A DNA stretch of 64,000 bases from Pseudarthrobacter oxydans. GTDB lineage: Bacteria > Actinomycetota > Actinomycetes > Actinomycetales > Micrococcaceae. The stretch lies in contig NZ_CP139438.1 in the NCBI RefSeq assembly GCF_034258515.1, forward strand, positions 372,001-436,000. The letters are read 5' to 3'. Positions 1 through 8,161 of this stretch are shown one piece after another (positions within the stretch are counted from its first letter, which is position 1; each line of letters opens with the position of its first letter). Made by a program: the position numbers and the translations under genes. Below the pieces are notes generated by a model. It made no database searches. It was not told the DNA's origin and saw only the letters and a program-made list of their open reading frames with translations.

Positions 1-139
1 CGGGGGGCCGCGGCGCCCCGCGCCGGGGCCAACTGATGCCCGCATTGTTATTCCCGGGCGGCGCTGGCTGCCAAAAGGAGACCAGGCGCGGCGAGTTCTG
101 CACCCGCCGCCGTTCTGCCAGCCCCGGAATGCGGTGCGC

Positions 140-1261
140 TCAGGCAGGCAGCCGGTAGCCGCCGTCGTGCATCTCCGCCAGACCGTCCGCGAGCAACCCT
201 GCCAGCGCCCGCTCCAGCTGCTCCGGAGCGGAATTAAGCCTGTGCAAGGCCGCGAGCGGGACGCCCATACCCGCCGGCGCGAAACCCAGGTCGGCGGGTT
301 CCCGATAGAACATCTCGGCCGGCACCGGAGCCTCCGCCAGCCTCAGCACAGCCACCACGGCGCCTCGGACCTGGCGGTCCGTCCCGTGCCAGGCCTGGCC
401 CTTGGGGACGTACGACGGCGGCGGCTCACCTGCCGCCCGCCAGGCGCAGAGGTCGTTGACCGGGCACGCGGCGCACTTGGGTGTCCGCGCCGTACACACG
501 AGCGCCCCCAGTTCCATGACGGCCGCGTTCCACCGGACTGAAGAATGGTCCGCGGCCGGCAGGAGCGAAGCGGCAAGGCGCATCTCCGCCGCCGTGAGGG
601 CCGGGGCCGGGAGGGCTGTGCCGGAGACCAGCCGGGCATGCACCCGCCGGATGTTGGTGTCCACCACGGTTTCCCTCCGCCCGTACGCGAAGGCAGCCAC
701 AGCGGCAGCGGTGTAGCTGCCCACCCCCGGAAGGGCCAGGAGTTCCGTGTAGCTGTCCGGGACCTTGCCGTTATGGTCCCGGGTTATGGCCGCCGCCGCC
801 GCATGCAGCCGAAGCGCGCGGCGCGGATACCCGAGCCGGCCCCAGGAGCGCACGGCTTCACCGGCAGGTTCTCCGGCGAGGCCTGACGGGGTGGGCCAGC
901 GCCTCAACCACTCTTGCCAGACAGGGAGCACCCGCACCACCGGCGTCTGCTGCAGCATGATCTCGCTGACCAGGATGCCCCAGGGGGAGCAGCCGGGCTC
1001 ACGCCAGGGCAGGTCGCGGGCGGTTTCGGCGAACCAGCCGTTGATGCGTTCGTGCAGCGTGTTGAGTCCTGCCGTGCCGCCGGCGGGGTGGCCAGAGCCG
1101 GCGGAAAAGGCGGCAGTGGGGGATGCAGTGTCGATGCCAACACTGTAATGGATGCGTCCGGGCAGGCCGAAAACGGGATGTGACCAGAACGTTGGCGGCG
1201 CGGCGGCGTGGTGGGTAGCAGAAGCGGGGCAGTTCCCTAGCCTAGAAGTATGGGCAGGCAA
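140..1261 (-). CDS. mutY: A/G-specific adenine DNA glycosylase
   Basis: MutY removes adenine mispaired with 8-oxoguanine or G in base excision repair. The protein has the glycosylase core with catalytic Glu100 in SEIMLQQTP, a helix-hairpin-helix (LPGVGSYTAAA) followed by the VDTNIRR aspartate, and a C-x6-C-x2-C-x5-C cluster (CTARTPKCAACPVNDLC) for the 4Fe-4S centre. The C-terminal 8-oxoG recognition domain is short. The first 65 or so residues are poorly conserved in look, but no ATG, GTG or TTG lies in frame between the ATG at 1261 and the conserved region, so this start is kept. It overlaps the start of the divergent gene at 1250 by 12 bases. Function is certain; the N-terminus is not. Confidence 0.93.
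   Translation of the reverse strand: MPAHTSRLGNCPASATHHAAAPPTFWSHPVFGLPGRIHYSVGIDTASPTAAFSAGSGHPAGGTAGLNTLHERINGWFAETARDLPWREPGCSPWGILVSEIMLQQTPVVRVLPVWQEWLRRWPTPSGLAGEPAGEAVRSWGRLGYPRRALRLHAAAAAITRDHNGKVPDSYTELLALPGVGSYTAAAVAAFAYGRRETVVDTNIRRVHARLVSGTALPAPALTAAEMRLAASLLPAADHSSVRWNAAVMELGALVCTARTPKCAACPVNDLCAWRAAGEPPPSYVPKGQAWHGTDRQVRGAVVAVLRLAEAPVPAEMFYREPADLGFAPAGMGVPLAALHRLNSAPEQLERALAGLLADGLAEMHDGGYRLPA
1238..1243 (+). promoter_or_regulatory. -10 element TAGCCT of a probable leaderless transcript
   Basis: TAGCCT ends six bases before the ATG at 1250. This is the spacing expected when transcription starts on the A of the start codon, a common actinobacterial arrangement. No Shine-Dalgarno sequence precedes the gene, which fits. 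The site lies inside the start region of mutY on the other strand. Confidence 0.55.
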
Positions 1262-1930
1262 GGCAATTCATCAACACGTGGCGGGGCGCCGGCATCCGGT
1301 TCCACTGCCGTCCGCAAGCCAAGCGCGGCGGTTTACCGCCGCCGTCGGCTGTTTGTGGGCGGGGCGCTCCTGTTGGTCATCGCACTGGTGACTGGATTCG
1401 CGGTTGCCGGGGCGTTCAGCGGCAAGTCGGAGCAGGTTTCCTCCACCGACCCCGCAGCCGCAGCGTCCGCCGGTCCCGCGGCGTCACCTTCCGCGTCCGC
1501 CACCGAACCTGCCGCGACGCCCACGCCGTCGGCCACTCCAACATGCAACCAGAACCTGGTGACGGTGTCAGCCTCGACGGACAAGGCAGCCTACGGGCCG
1601 GAAGAGAACCCGATGCTCACGCTCAAGGTGACCAACGGCGGCACCATGCCTTGTGAGGTCAACATCGGCACGTCGCAGATGGAGTTCCTGGTGACCAGCG
1701 GCGCGGACCGGATCTTTTCCTCCCGTGACTGCCAGGCAAAGAGCGAGGACCTGCTGAAGGTGATCGCGCCCGGTGCCAGCGAGACGGCCAACTTCCCGTG
1801 GTCCCGCAACCGGAGCGTGGAGGGCTGCCAGCCTGTCGAAGCAAAGCCGGGCGGCGGCGGGGCGTACTACATCTTCACGGCGAAGCTCGGCTCCAAGGCC
1901 AGCCCCAAGGCCGTTTTCCAGCTGCTTTAG
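1250..1930 (+). CDS. Membrane-anchored extracytoplasmic protein of unknown function
   Basis: I do not recognise a named family. The 226-residue protein has a basic N-terminus (VYRRRRL near residue 30), one hydrophobic segment at about 35-55 and a Ala/Pro/Ser/Thr-rich linker at about 60-100. A folded outer domain of about 125 residues follows, with Cys residues that could form disulfides. The domain looks like a beta-sandwich adhesion-type fold (VTVSAS, LTLKVTNGG, FTAKL strands). The topology suggests anchoring by the N-terminal helix with the domain outside the membrane. The start is supported by a -10 element six bases upstream. The gene converges on disA, with a long palindrome between them. 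Confidence 0.75.
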   Translation: MGRQGNSSTRGGAPASGSTAVRKPSAAVYRRRRLFVGGALLLVIALVTGFAVAGAFSGKSEQVSSTDPAAAASAGPAASPSASATEPAATPTPSATPTCNQNLVTVSASTDKAAYGPEENPMLTLKVTNGGTMPCEVNIGTSQMEFLVTSGADRIFSSRDCQAKSEDLLKVIAPGASETANFPWSRNRSVEGCQPVEAKPGGGGAYYIFTAKLGSKASPKAVFQLL

Positions 1931-1932
1931 CA

Positions 1933-1990
1933 TCGAGTGCTCCGCAGTTGTCCTTTTGAGCCTCCAAAACGACAACTGCGGAGCACTCGA
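1933..1990. terminator. Perfect 20-bp inverted repeat between convergent genes
   Basis: The arms 1933-1952 and 1971-1990 (TCGAGTGCTCCGCAGTTGTC and its complement) pair perfectly around an 18-base centre. That centre has a further TTTTG/CAAAA pairing at 1954-1958 and 1965-1969. It lies between the stop of the membrane protein at 1930 and the stop of disA at 2000, so it probably serves as a bidirectional terminator. No T-run follows either arm, so it could instead be a copy of a dispersed palindromic repeat. Confidence 0.6.
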
Positions 1991-1999
1991 CGGCGGTTG

Positions 2000-3076
2000 T
2001 TAGAGGAAGCGGTCCAGCAGGCTAGCTTCCGCCATCCGGCTGAGGCCTTCACGGACGGTGCGGGCGCGCTGGTCGCCGATGCCGTCCACCGTCATCAGGT
2101 CATCAATCGTGGCCGCCATCAGGAACTGCAGCCCGCCGAAGTGGTCAACAAGGCGGTCCGCAACAGCCTTGGGAACTGCCTTCAGCCCTGACAGCAGCCG
2201 GTAGCCGCGGGGCTGCACGACGGCATCGAGGTTGGCTTCGCCGCCCGCAAACCCCACGATTCCGGAAATCTTTCCGAGGTCGATCAGTTCCGTGGGGCCG
2301 AGGTTGACCAGGGCGCTCACGGCTTTCTCGATGTCTTCGGCAGTGGCGTCCGGGGAACCGTAATCGCGGATAATCACGTCGCTGCCGGGGCCGCGGCCCA
2401 CTGTGAGTTCATCGAGCTGCAGGGACAGGAGCCTGCCGTCCTCGCCGAGCTCCAGGACGTACTGGGCGATTTCCTCGGAGATCCGGCGGACCATTTCCTG
2501 CCGCTGGAGGGTGACGGCCACGTCCCGCACGGTGACCATGGCTTCGATTTCCAGGGCCGAGAGCGAGCTGGTGACCTGGTCCAGGCGCGAGCGGTAGCGC
2601 TCCAGGGTGGCCAGTGCCTGGTTGGCGCGTGCCAGGACTTTCTCCGAGCCTTCCAGGACGTGGCGCAGGCCGTTGACGTAGAGGGCGATGATCTGCATGG
2701 ACTGGCTGACGGAGATGACGGGCACGCCGGTCTGGATGGCAACGCGTTCGGCTGTGCGGTGCCGGGTGCCGGACTCCTGGGTCTCGATGCTGGAATCCGG
2801 GACCAGCTGGACGGCGGCGCGCAGGATGTTGCCGGCGTCCTTGTCGCAAATGATGGCGCCGTCCATTTTGGCGAGTTCGCGGAGCCGCGTGGGGGAAAAA
2901 TCAATGCCGATATCGAAGCCGCCGGAGCAGATGGACTCGATGGTCCGGTCCGAGCCCAGGACGATCAGCGCGCCTGTCCGTCCCCGCAGGATCCGCTCAA
3001 GGCCGTCACGAAGGGGAGTGCCGGGTGCCACCCTGCCCAGGGTTGCCCTGAGTGATTCTTCGGGGCTCCGCGCCAT
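2000..3076 (-). CDS. disA: Diadenylate cyclase DisA (DNA integrity scanning protein)
   Basis: DisA condenses two ATP to cyclic di-AMP and pauses on branched DNA, linking genome integrity to second-messenger signalling. The N-terminal DAC domain shows the DGA motif at residues 72-74 (KMDGAI) and the RHRTAER motif at about 105-111. A long helical linker follows, then a C-terminal helix-hairpin-helix region (DLMTVDGIGDQRARTVREGL). The length of 358 residues fits the family. The ATG at 3076 is preceded by AAGGGA at proper spacing; an upstream ATG at 3091 overlaps that ribosome site and is rejected. radA, often next to disA in other bacteria, lies about 5 kb away here. Confidence 0.96.
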   Translation of the reverse strand: MARSPEESLRATLGRVAPGTPLRDGLERILRGRTGALIVLGSDRTIESICSGGFDIGIDFSPTRLRELAKMDGAIICDKDAGNILRAAVQLVPDSSIETQESGTRHRTAERVAIQTGVPVISVSQSMQIIALYVNGLRHVLEGSEKVLARANQALATLERYRSRLDQVTSSLSALEIEAMVTVRDVAVTLQRQEMVRRISEEIAQYVLELGEDGRLLSLQLDELTVGRGPGSDVIIRDYGSPDATAEDIEKAVSALVNLGPTELIDLGKISGIVGFAGGEANLDAVVQPRGYRLLSGLKAVPKAVADRLVDHFGGLQFLMAATIDDLMTVDGIGDQRARTVREGLSRMAEASLLDRFL

Positions 3077-3327
3077 AGGTGTTCCCTTCAAAGGTGCAGG
3101 CCGCCGCCCGCAAGAATGCCGGCTTCAGCAGGTTGCCGGCAGGACCAGAAAGTGCTCTGTTTCCCGCAAGCTCAATGATAGGGGTAAGGAACACCCTCTT
3201 CCGCACAGCCAAGCCCCAAAGTGCCCCATTAGGGGGTGCCGCGCAACGGCTCAGGAAAGCGTTCGACGGCGGGTGCTTGAGTGGGTACTTTGGCGGCTGG
3301 CCAGCGCCCGAGCGAACGGGTCCGGGC

Positions 3328-3519
3328 TTACTTCCGGTGCTCCTGGATCCACGGATTGATTGTTTCCGCCAGCCACCCCGGTGACTGTCCCAACTGGAAA
3401 TCGGGGTTGGGAAGTTTTCCGCGGTTCTTCCAGACCCTGATCAGGCCGACGTCCTGGCCGGTTGCTTCAGCTATCTCCACGTAGCCAAGGAGCGGGATTG
3501 CTGGTTCTTCTGCCTGCAT
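3328..3519 (-). CDS. Small helix-turn-helix protein, excisionase/MerR-like
   Basis: The 63-residue protein has a start like GYVEIAEATGQDVGLIRVWKNRG, which resembles the winged helix-turn-helix of AlpA/excisionase-type and MerR-type DNA-binding proteins. A short C-terminal helix ends in WIQEHRK. It has no sensor domain, so it would act as a stand-alone DNA binder. Proteins of this size occur both as phage-derived regulators and as conserved small actinobacterial regulators. No phage genes lie around it. The next gene on the same strand is another very small reading frame at 3564-3704. Confidence 0.65.
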   Translation of the reverse strand: MQAEEPAIPLLGYVEIAEATGQDVGLIRVWKNRGKLPNPDFQLGQSPGWLAETINPWIQEHRK

Positions 3520-3563
3520 AAGTCATTTCCATCCCGCCCTTGGGCGCCGGGAGCCTGAAGTCC

Positions 3564-3704
3564 CTAACGAATGTCTGCGGACCTGGCGTAGGACAAGGCG
3601 GGCGAAGAATCATCGTCTGCCTCAACCCATGCCCTGAAATCCGTGTACGACATAAACGAGTAATAGTCGCAAAACTTCAACACGAGCTTCTCGCTCTTGC
3701 TCAT
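3564..3704 (-). CDS. Very small hypothetical protein (46 aa)
   Basis: This reading frame begins MSKSEKLVLKFCDYYSFMSY and ends with a TAG at 3564. AGGAGG lies about 12 bases before the ATG, a little far but clear. Codons are less G/C-ended than in the flanking genes. The reading frame opens just downstream of two palindromes centred at 3751 and 3773, which look like operators. Size, position and promoter palindromes fit an autoregulated small gene such as an antitoxin or a small regulator, but no family is recognised. Confidence 0.4.
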   Translation of the reverse strand: MSKSEKLVLKFCDYYSFMSYTDFRAWVEADDDSSPALSYARSADIR

Positions 3705-3742
3705 GCTCTTGGTGCTCCTCCTTTCTCACATGACACTAAAAG

Positions 3743-3781
3743 TGTAATGCGGCATTACATCGTCTGCAATGCCGCATTACA
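3743..3781. promoter_or_regulatory. Two tandem operator-like palindromes
   Basis: GTAATGCGGCATTAC at 3744-3758 is a 15-bp palindrome around a central base. GCAATGCCGCATTAC at 3766-3780 repeats it with one arm mismatch. The centres are 22 bases apart, two DNA turns, as expected for two repressor dimers on one face. The outer halves also pair with each other (3743-3756 with 3768-3781). The site lies just upstream of the small gene at 3564-3704 on the minus strand, so it is probably its operator. Confidence 0.55.
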
Positions 3782-3824
3782 GGCAGGCACGTCCTGTGTT
3801 CCGGATATTCAGCTGGTGGCGCGG

Positions 3825-4037
3825 TCAGCGCATCCGTTCCCGCAGCATCCGCTCCAGGTCCTTGCTGACCTTCGAAAGGGACGCCGCCCGGAGGGCCTTC
3901 TGTTCGGCCGGGGTCTGGGTTCCCCGGCGCGGGCGCTCCGCATTTCCGAGCGAATCGGGATCCCGCATCAAGGCGGGTGCCAGGCCGGTGGCCAGGGGAT
4001 CGAAGAACAGGTTGCCGGAATAGGAGAGACCCTGCAC
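3825..4037 (-). CDS. Hypothetical small protein, possibly the 3' part of a broken gene
   Basis: The frame reads from a GTG at 4037 through 70 residues with strongly G/C-ended codons, so it looks genuinely coding. It contains SYSGNLFFDPLATG near the start and a charged helical end (KVSKDLERMLRERMR). In the same frame an ATG at 4103 opens a 19-codon stretch that ends at a TGA at 4044-4046, only two codons before the GTG. This suggests either a gene whose 5' end was cut by a nonsense mutation, or a small gene starting at the GTG. No family is recognised. Confidence 0.45.
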   Translation of the reverse strand: MQGLSYSGNLFFDPLATGLAPALMRDPDSLGNAERPRRGTQTPAEQKALRAASLSKVSKDLERMLRERMR

Positions 4038-4299
4038 AGCCGCTCAGATCCTTACCATGCGGCGCCGGGGGCATCCGTGCGCCGGGGTGTCGTTGGTGTT
4101 CATGCGGTCACGCTAGCCCGGCGTCATTTCGCGGCTTTGAACGTGCCGTTTCGCGGGCGTTAAGCGCCGCCGCCGCCGGTTTGCCGCCCTGCGATAAACT
4201 GGAACTTGGCTGTTTGCCAGCCCCGTTTCCCCGGCCCCACCGCCTCAGTGCCCTGCGAGGCAGCGCCCGGGCAGTCCCAACCGCAGCGAAAGTAGCACC

Positions 4300-5913
4300 G
4301 TGTCCCAAGATGTCCTGACCCCCGCCCGGATCTCCGGTATCCACAAAGAGGCGGGCCGTCGCCGGACCTTTGCTGTCATTTCGCACCCCGACGCCGGCAA
4401 GTCCACGCTCACCGAAGCGCTGGCCCTGCACGCGAAGGTGATCGGCACCGCCGGTGCCTCCAGCGGCAAGGCCAACCGCAAGGAAACCGTCTCTGACTGG
4501 ATGCAGATGGAGAAGGACCGCGGCATTTCCATCAGCTCCGCGGCGCTGCAGTTCTCCTACCGGGACACCGTCATCAACCTCCTGGACACCCCGGGCCACG
4601 CGGACTTCTCCGAGGACACCTACCGCGTGCTGGCCGCCGTCGACTGCGCCGTCATGCTCGTGGACGCCGCCAAGGGCCTGGAAACCCAGACCATGAAGCT
4701 GTTCGAAGTCTGCAAGCAGCGGAACCTGCCCATCATCACCGTCATCAACAAGTGGGACCGGCCCGGCCTGGACGCCCTTGCCCTGATGGATGAAATCACC
4801 GAGCGCACGGGCTTGCAGCCAATGCCGCTCACGTGGGCAGTCGGCATCTCCGGCGACTTCCGTGGCGTCTGGGACCTCCGCAATGACCGGTTCGCCCGGT
4901 TCCAGCGCAACAACGCCGGCGCCCAGATCGCCATCACCGAGTACTTCACTCCTGAGGAAGCTGCGGAGAGCCAGGGCAGCAACTGGTCCGACGCCGTGGA
5001 CGAGGCCGGCCTGGTCATCGAATCGAACCTGGAGTTCGACGTCGAAAGCTTCCACGCCGGCAAGGCAACCCCCATCCTGTTCAGCTCCGCCGCGCTGAAC
5101 TTCGGCGTCAAGGAACTGCTGGACGCGCTGGTGGACTTCGCCCCGCCGGCAGCTCCCCGCCCGGACATCGAGGGCAACCCCAGGCCGGTCGAGTCCCCGT
5201 TCTCCGGCTTCGTCTTCAAGGTCCAGGCCGGCATGAACAAGGCCCACCGGGACCACGTGGCCTTCATCCGCGTCTGCTCCGGCGTGTTCGAGCGCGGCAT
5301 GGTGGTCACCCAGACCCGCACCGGCAAGTCCTTCGCCACCAAGTACGCCCAGCAGGTGTTCGGCCGCGAACGCGAAGTGATCGACGAGGCATACCCCGGG
5401 GACGTCGTCGGCCTGGTCAACGCTTCCTCCCTTCGCGTGGGGGACAGCCTGTTCCTCGAGGGCCCGGTGGAGTACCCCGCCATCCCGCTGTTCGCCCCGG
5501 AGCATTTCCAGGTGGCGCGCTCCAAGGACCCCAGCAAGTTCAAGCAGTTCCGCCGCGGCATCGAGCAGCTCGAACACGAGGGCGTCATCCAGGTGCTCCG
5601 CTCCGACGTCCGCGGCGACCAGGCTCCGGTGCTTGCCGCCGTCGGCCCCATGCAGTTCGAAGTGGTGGAGGACCGCATGGCGCACGACTTCAACGCGCCC
5701 ATGCGCCTGGAACGCCTGCCCTACTCACTGGCTCGAATTTCGACGGCGGACGCCATGCCTGCGCTCGCCAACGTACCGGGCGCGGAGGTGCTTTTGCGGT
5801 CCGACGGCGAATACCTCGCCCTGTTCAACGACGTCTGGGCGCTGCGGCGGATCGAGAAGAACCAACCCGACCTCACCCTCGTGCCCATCGGCACCCACAA
5901 CCCAGCAAAGTAG
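4300..5913 (+). CDS. prfC: Peptide chain release factor 3
   Basis: RF3 is the translational GTPase that recycles RF1 and RF2 from the ribosome after termination. The G domain has the P-loop SHPDAGKST (about residues 28-36), the switch DRGISIS, DTPGHADF (G3) and NKWD (G4). An EF-Tu-like second domain and the RF3-specific C-terminal domain (QVLRSD, PMQFEVVEDRM) follow. The length of 537 residues is normal. The start is GTG with only a weak ribosome site. fabF starts seven bases after the stop, so the two are probably cotranscribed. Confidence 0.95.
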   Translation: MSQDVLTPARISGIHKEAGRRRTFAVISHPDAGKSTLTEALALHAKVIGTAGASSGKANRKETVSDWMQMEKDRGISISSAALQFSYRDTVINLLDTPGHADFSEDTYRVLAAVDCAVMLVDAAKGLETQTMKLFEVCKQRNLPIITVINKWDRPGLDALALMDEITERTGLQPMPLTWAVGISGDFRGVWDLRNDRFARFQRNNAGAQIAITEYFTPEEAAESQGSNWSDAVDEAGLVIESNLEFDVESFHAGKATPILFSSAALNFGVKELLDALVDFAPPAAPRPDIEGNPRPVESPFSGFVFKVQAGMNKAHRDHVAFIRVCSGVFERGMVVTQTRTGKSFATKYAQQVFGREREVIDEAYPGDVVGLVNASSLRVGDSLFLEGPVEYPAIPLFAPEHFQVARSKDPSKFKQFRRGIEQLEHEGVIQVLRSDVRGDQAPVLAAVGPMQFEVVEDRMAHDFNAPMRLERLPYSLARISTADAMPALANVPGAEVLLRSDGEYLALFNDVWALRRIEKNQPDLTLVPIGTHNPAK

Positions 5914-5919
5914 CGAACC

Positions 5920-7164
5920 ATGAACGCAGTCAAAGCCGGTGCAACACAACCCCGCGCGCTGGTCACCGGCGTCGGCACCATCAACCCGGTCGGCTCCTCC
6001 GTGCCCGAAACGTGGGCCGGCCTTGTGGCCGGAAAATCCGGGATCGCGCCGCTTGAGGAGGCGTGGGCCGAGCAGCTGCCGGTGAAGATGGCCGGACAGG
6101 TCACTGCTGATCTTTCCGGACACCTCAGCACCCGCGAAATGAAGCGCATGGACCGCTGCGGGCAGCTGGCGCTGATCGCAGCCCGCGAGGCCTGGAAACA
6201 GGCAGGCGCCCCGGAGGTCGATCCCGAGCGTTTCGCCGTGGTGATCGGCTCGGCGTACGGCGGGCTTGGCTCCACCCTGGAGCAGGACCGGACCCTCGCG
6301 GCGTCGGGCCCGCGCAAGGTTTCGCCGCACACCCTCACCCGGCTTATGGTCAACGGCCCGGCCGCCTGGGTGTCCATCGACCTCGGCGCCCGCGGCGGCG
6401 CCCGGACGCCTGTCAGCGCATGTGCCTCCGGGGCTGAGGCGATTGTCCAGGCAGCCGAGATGATCCGCTCCGGCGCTGCCGACGTCGTTATTGCCGGCGG
6501 CGTTGACGCCTCGGTCAACGACCTGGTGGTCACGGGCTTCTCCCAGATCCGCGCCCTGTCTACCCGCAATGACGATCCGCAGCGGGCATCGCGGCCGTTC
6601 GACGGCGGCCGGGACGGTTTTGTGCTCGCGGAGGGCGCCGGCGTGGTGGTGCTGGAGAGCGAAGAGCACGCGCGCGCCCGCGGAGCAGCTGTTCTGGGGG
6701 CAGTGGCCGGGGGCGCGGTGACGTCCGACGCGAACGACATTGTGGCAGCCGATCCTGCCATGCAGCGGCGGGTGATGCAGAAGGCGCTTGAGTCCGCCGG
6801 CATGACCGCCGGGGACATCGGCTTCGTGCACGCGCATGCCACGTCCACCCCTGTTGGGGACAGGCTCGAGGGCCAGGCCATCAACGCCATCTTCGGCGCC
6901 AGGATTCCGGTGACGTCCACCAAGGGGCACACCGGGCACCTGCTCGGCGGCGCGGGGGCGCTGGCCGCCGTCGTGGTGGTGGAAGCCCTGCGCACCGGGA
7001 TGCTTCCCGGGACGCTGAACGTTGAGGCGCAGGACCCCGAGGTTGACCTAAACGTGGTCACCGAAGAAGTCCGCCGGCTCCAGCCGGGTACTCCGCCGGC
7101 CGGCCTGGTGAACGCCTTCGGTTTCGGCGGGCACAGCGTGGCCCTGGTGATTACGGGCGCTTAG
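5920..7164 (+). CDS. 3-oxoacyl-[acyl-carrier-protein] synthase II-like (KAS II)
   Basis: The enzyme condenses malonyl-ACP with an acyl chain in fatty-acid elongation. The thiolase-fold triad is present: Cys168 in SACASGAEA, His306 in HATSTPVGD and His340 in KGHTGHLLGGAG. The C-terminal GFGGHSVAL glycine loop is typical. At 414 residues it has full family length. Actinobacteria usually keep fabF in a fabD-fabH-acpP-fabF cluster. This copy stands alone behind prfC, so it may be a second KAS II with a different chain-length preference. That last point is inference from position only. Confidence 0.85.
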   Translation: MNAVKAGATQPRALVTGVGTINPVGSSVPETWAGLVAGKSGIAPLEEAWAEQLPVKMAGQVTADLSGHLSTREMKRMDRCGQLALIAAREAWKQAGAPEVDPERFAVVIGSAYGGLGSTLEQDRTLAASGPRKVSPHTLTRLMVNGPAAWVSIDLGARGGARTPVSACASGAEAIVQAAEMIRSGAADVVIAGGVDASVNDLVVTGFSQIRALSTRNDDPQRASRPFDGGRDGFVLAEGAGVVVLESEEHARARGAAVLGAVAGGAVTSDANDIVAADPAMQRRVMQKALESAGMTAGDIGFVHAHATSTPVGDRLEGQAINAIFGARIPVTSTKGHTGHLLGGAGALAAVVVVEALRTGMLPGTLNVEAQDPEVDLNVVTEEVRRLQPGTPPAGLVNAFGFGGHSVALVITGA

Positions 7165-7223
7165 GCCACTGCAACTCGGCCCATCACCCGTCGCGAAGTA
7201 CATCGCACCCGCATGTGGACAAC

Positions 7224-7245
7224 GCACCCCGGCGTGCGGGGGTGC
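7224..7245. terminator. Short hairpin between convergent genes
   Basis: GCACCCC at 7224-7230 pairs with GGGGTGC at 7239-7245 around an eight-base loop. It lies between the stops of the KAS II gene at 7164 and the Nudix gene at 7300, which converge. No T-run is present, so this is a weak terminator candidate. Confidence 0.35.
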
Positions 7246-7299
7246 AGGGACCATTGACGGGTGCCCGCAGCGCGGCTAGCGGGAGAGGCAGGGCAAGCC

Positions 7300-7773
7300 C
7301 TAGGATTCCGCGCGGACGAGTTGCACCAGGGCATCAAGGACCGGCAGTTGGCCCTTCACCAGCTTGGACCGGGCTTCGGGCTCGGGGAACCAGCGGGCAT
7401 CGTCGACTTCCGGGTACTGCTGGATGCGGCCTGAACCTTTGGGCCACTCCAGCGGAAAGGTGTTGCTGACGATCCGTTCCGGCTGGAAGTCATGCTCGGC
7501 TGCAAATACTGTGATGAGTTTGCCCGAGGGCTGTTTGAACTCCCCGAGAAGCCGGTAGTCGGCGTCGGGTGCGGGGGTTCCCATCTCCTCGGCAAACTCG
7601 CGCAGGGCCGCGGCCAGCGGGTCCTCGCCCACGGAGTATTCACCCTTGGGGACGGACCAGGCGTGCGTGTCCTTGCGGGCCCAGAACGGGCCGCCCATGT
7701 GGGCAATCCACACCTCCAGCAGGCCCGGGGCCGCCTGCCTGTACAGCAGGATTCCTGCACTCGTAACGGGCAT
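7300..7773 (-). CDS. Nudix hydrolase
   Basis: Nudix enzymes cleave nucleoside diphosphates linked to another moiety. The full Nudix box G-x5-E-x7-REUxEExGU is present (GEYSVGEDPLAAALREFAEEMGT, first G near residue 44). The protein is 157 residues and begins with a strand typical of the fold (SAGILLYR). The WARKDTHAWSVPKGEY start resembles DATP/NTP pyrophosphohydrolase-like members described as MutT-type. The substrate cannot be read from sequence. It is convergent with the KAS II gene and divergent from the small gene at 7892. Confidence 0.88.
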   Translation of the reverse strand: MPVTSAGILLYRQAAPGLLEVWIAHMGGPFWARKDTHAWSVPKGEYSVGEDPLAAALREFAEEMGTPAPDADYRLLGEFKQPSGKLITVFAAEHDFQPERIVSNTFPLEWPKGSGRIQQYPEVDDARWFPEPEARSKLVKGQLPVLDALVQLVRAES

Positions 7774-7891
7774 TTGTCCTCCGGGAGATGGATATTCAAC
7801 AACGAACAGAAGATGCCGTCCAACGTTAACCTGCAGTTCACGGCCCTGGTTTAGGTTATTCCTTCAGGCACTCTGCTCGAAGGGACCCGTC

Positions 7892-8161
7892 ATGGCCAGT
7901 ATCGCTGAGGTTTTGGGTCGGCTTACGCCGGAAGAACTTGAAGAGCTTCGCAGCCTTGGTCCGCAGGGCCACCTGCCGCGGCACCTGGTGGATGCCCTGG
8001 ACCGGGCAGCCGGCGGGCCGGGCTCCGGCCGCGGCTACTACGTACCCACCGGAAACGTCACCGCCACGGGCGGGCCGCTGCTGGTGCTGCGCAGTGACGT
8101 GTCCGGCTGGCTTTTCAACGTTCACCGGGACGACCCCGATTCCTTGCCGCAGCACGGCTAG
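7892..8161 (+). CDS. Conserved small hypothetical protein
   Basis: This 89-residue protein starts MASIAEVLGRLTPEELEEL, with GAAGGGA six bases before the ATG. The first half is helical and acidic. The second half has beta strands (GGPLLVLRSDVSGWLFNVH). No family is recognised. The stop codon ends at 8161 and the radA stop on the other strand begins at 8162, so the two converging genes abut with no spacer and no room for an intergenic terminator. Confidence 0.7.
   Translation: MASIAEVLGRLTPEELEELRSLGPQGHLPRHLVDALDRAAGGPGSGRGYYVPTGNVTATGGPLLVLRSDVSGWLFNVHRDDPDSLPQHG

Noticed and set aside
4108..5685. Long open frame of 525 codons on the minus strand
   Set aside because: It is the antisense of prfC, whose conserved GTPase motifs are on the plus strand. 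High GC content gives long open antisense frames; the product has no recognisable domain.
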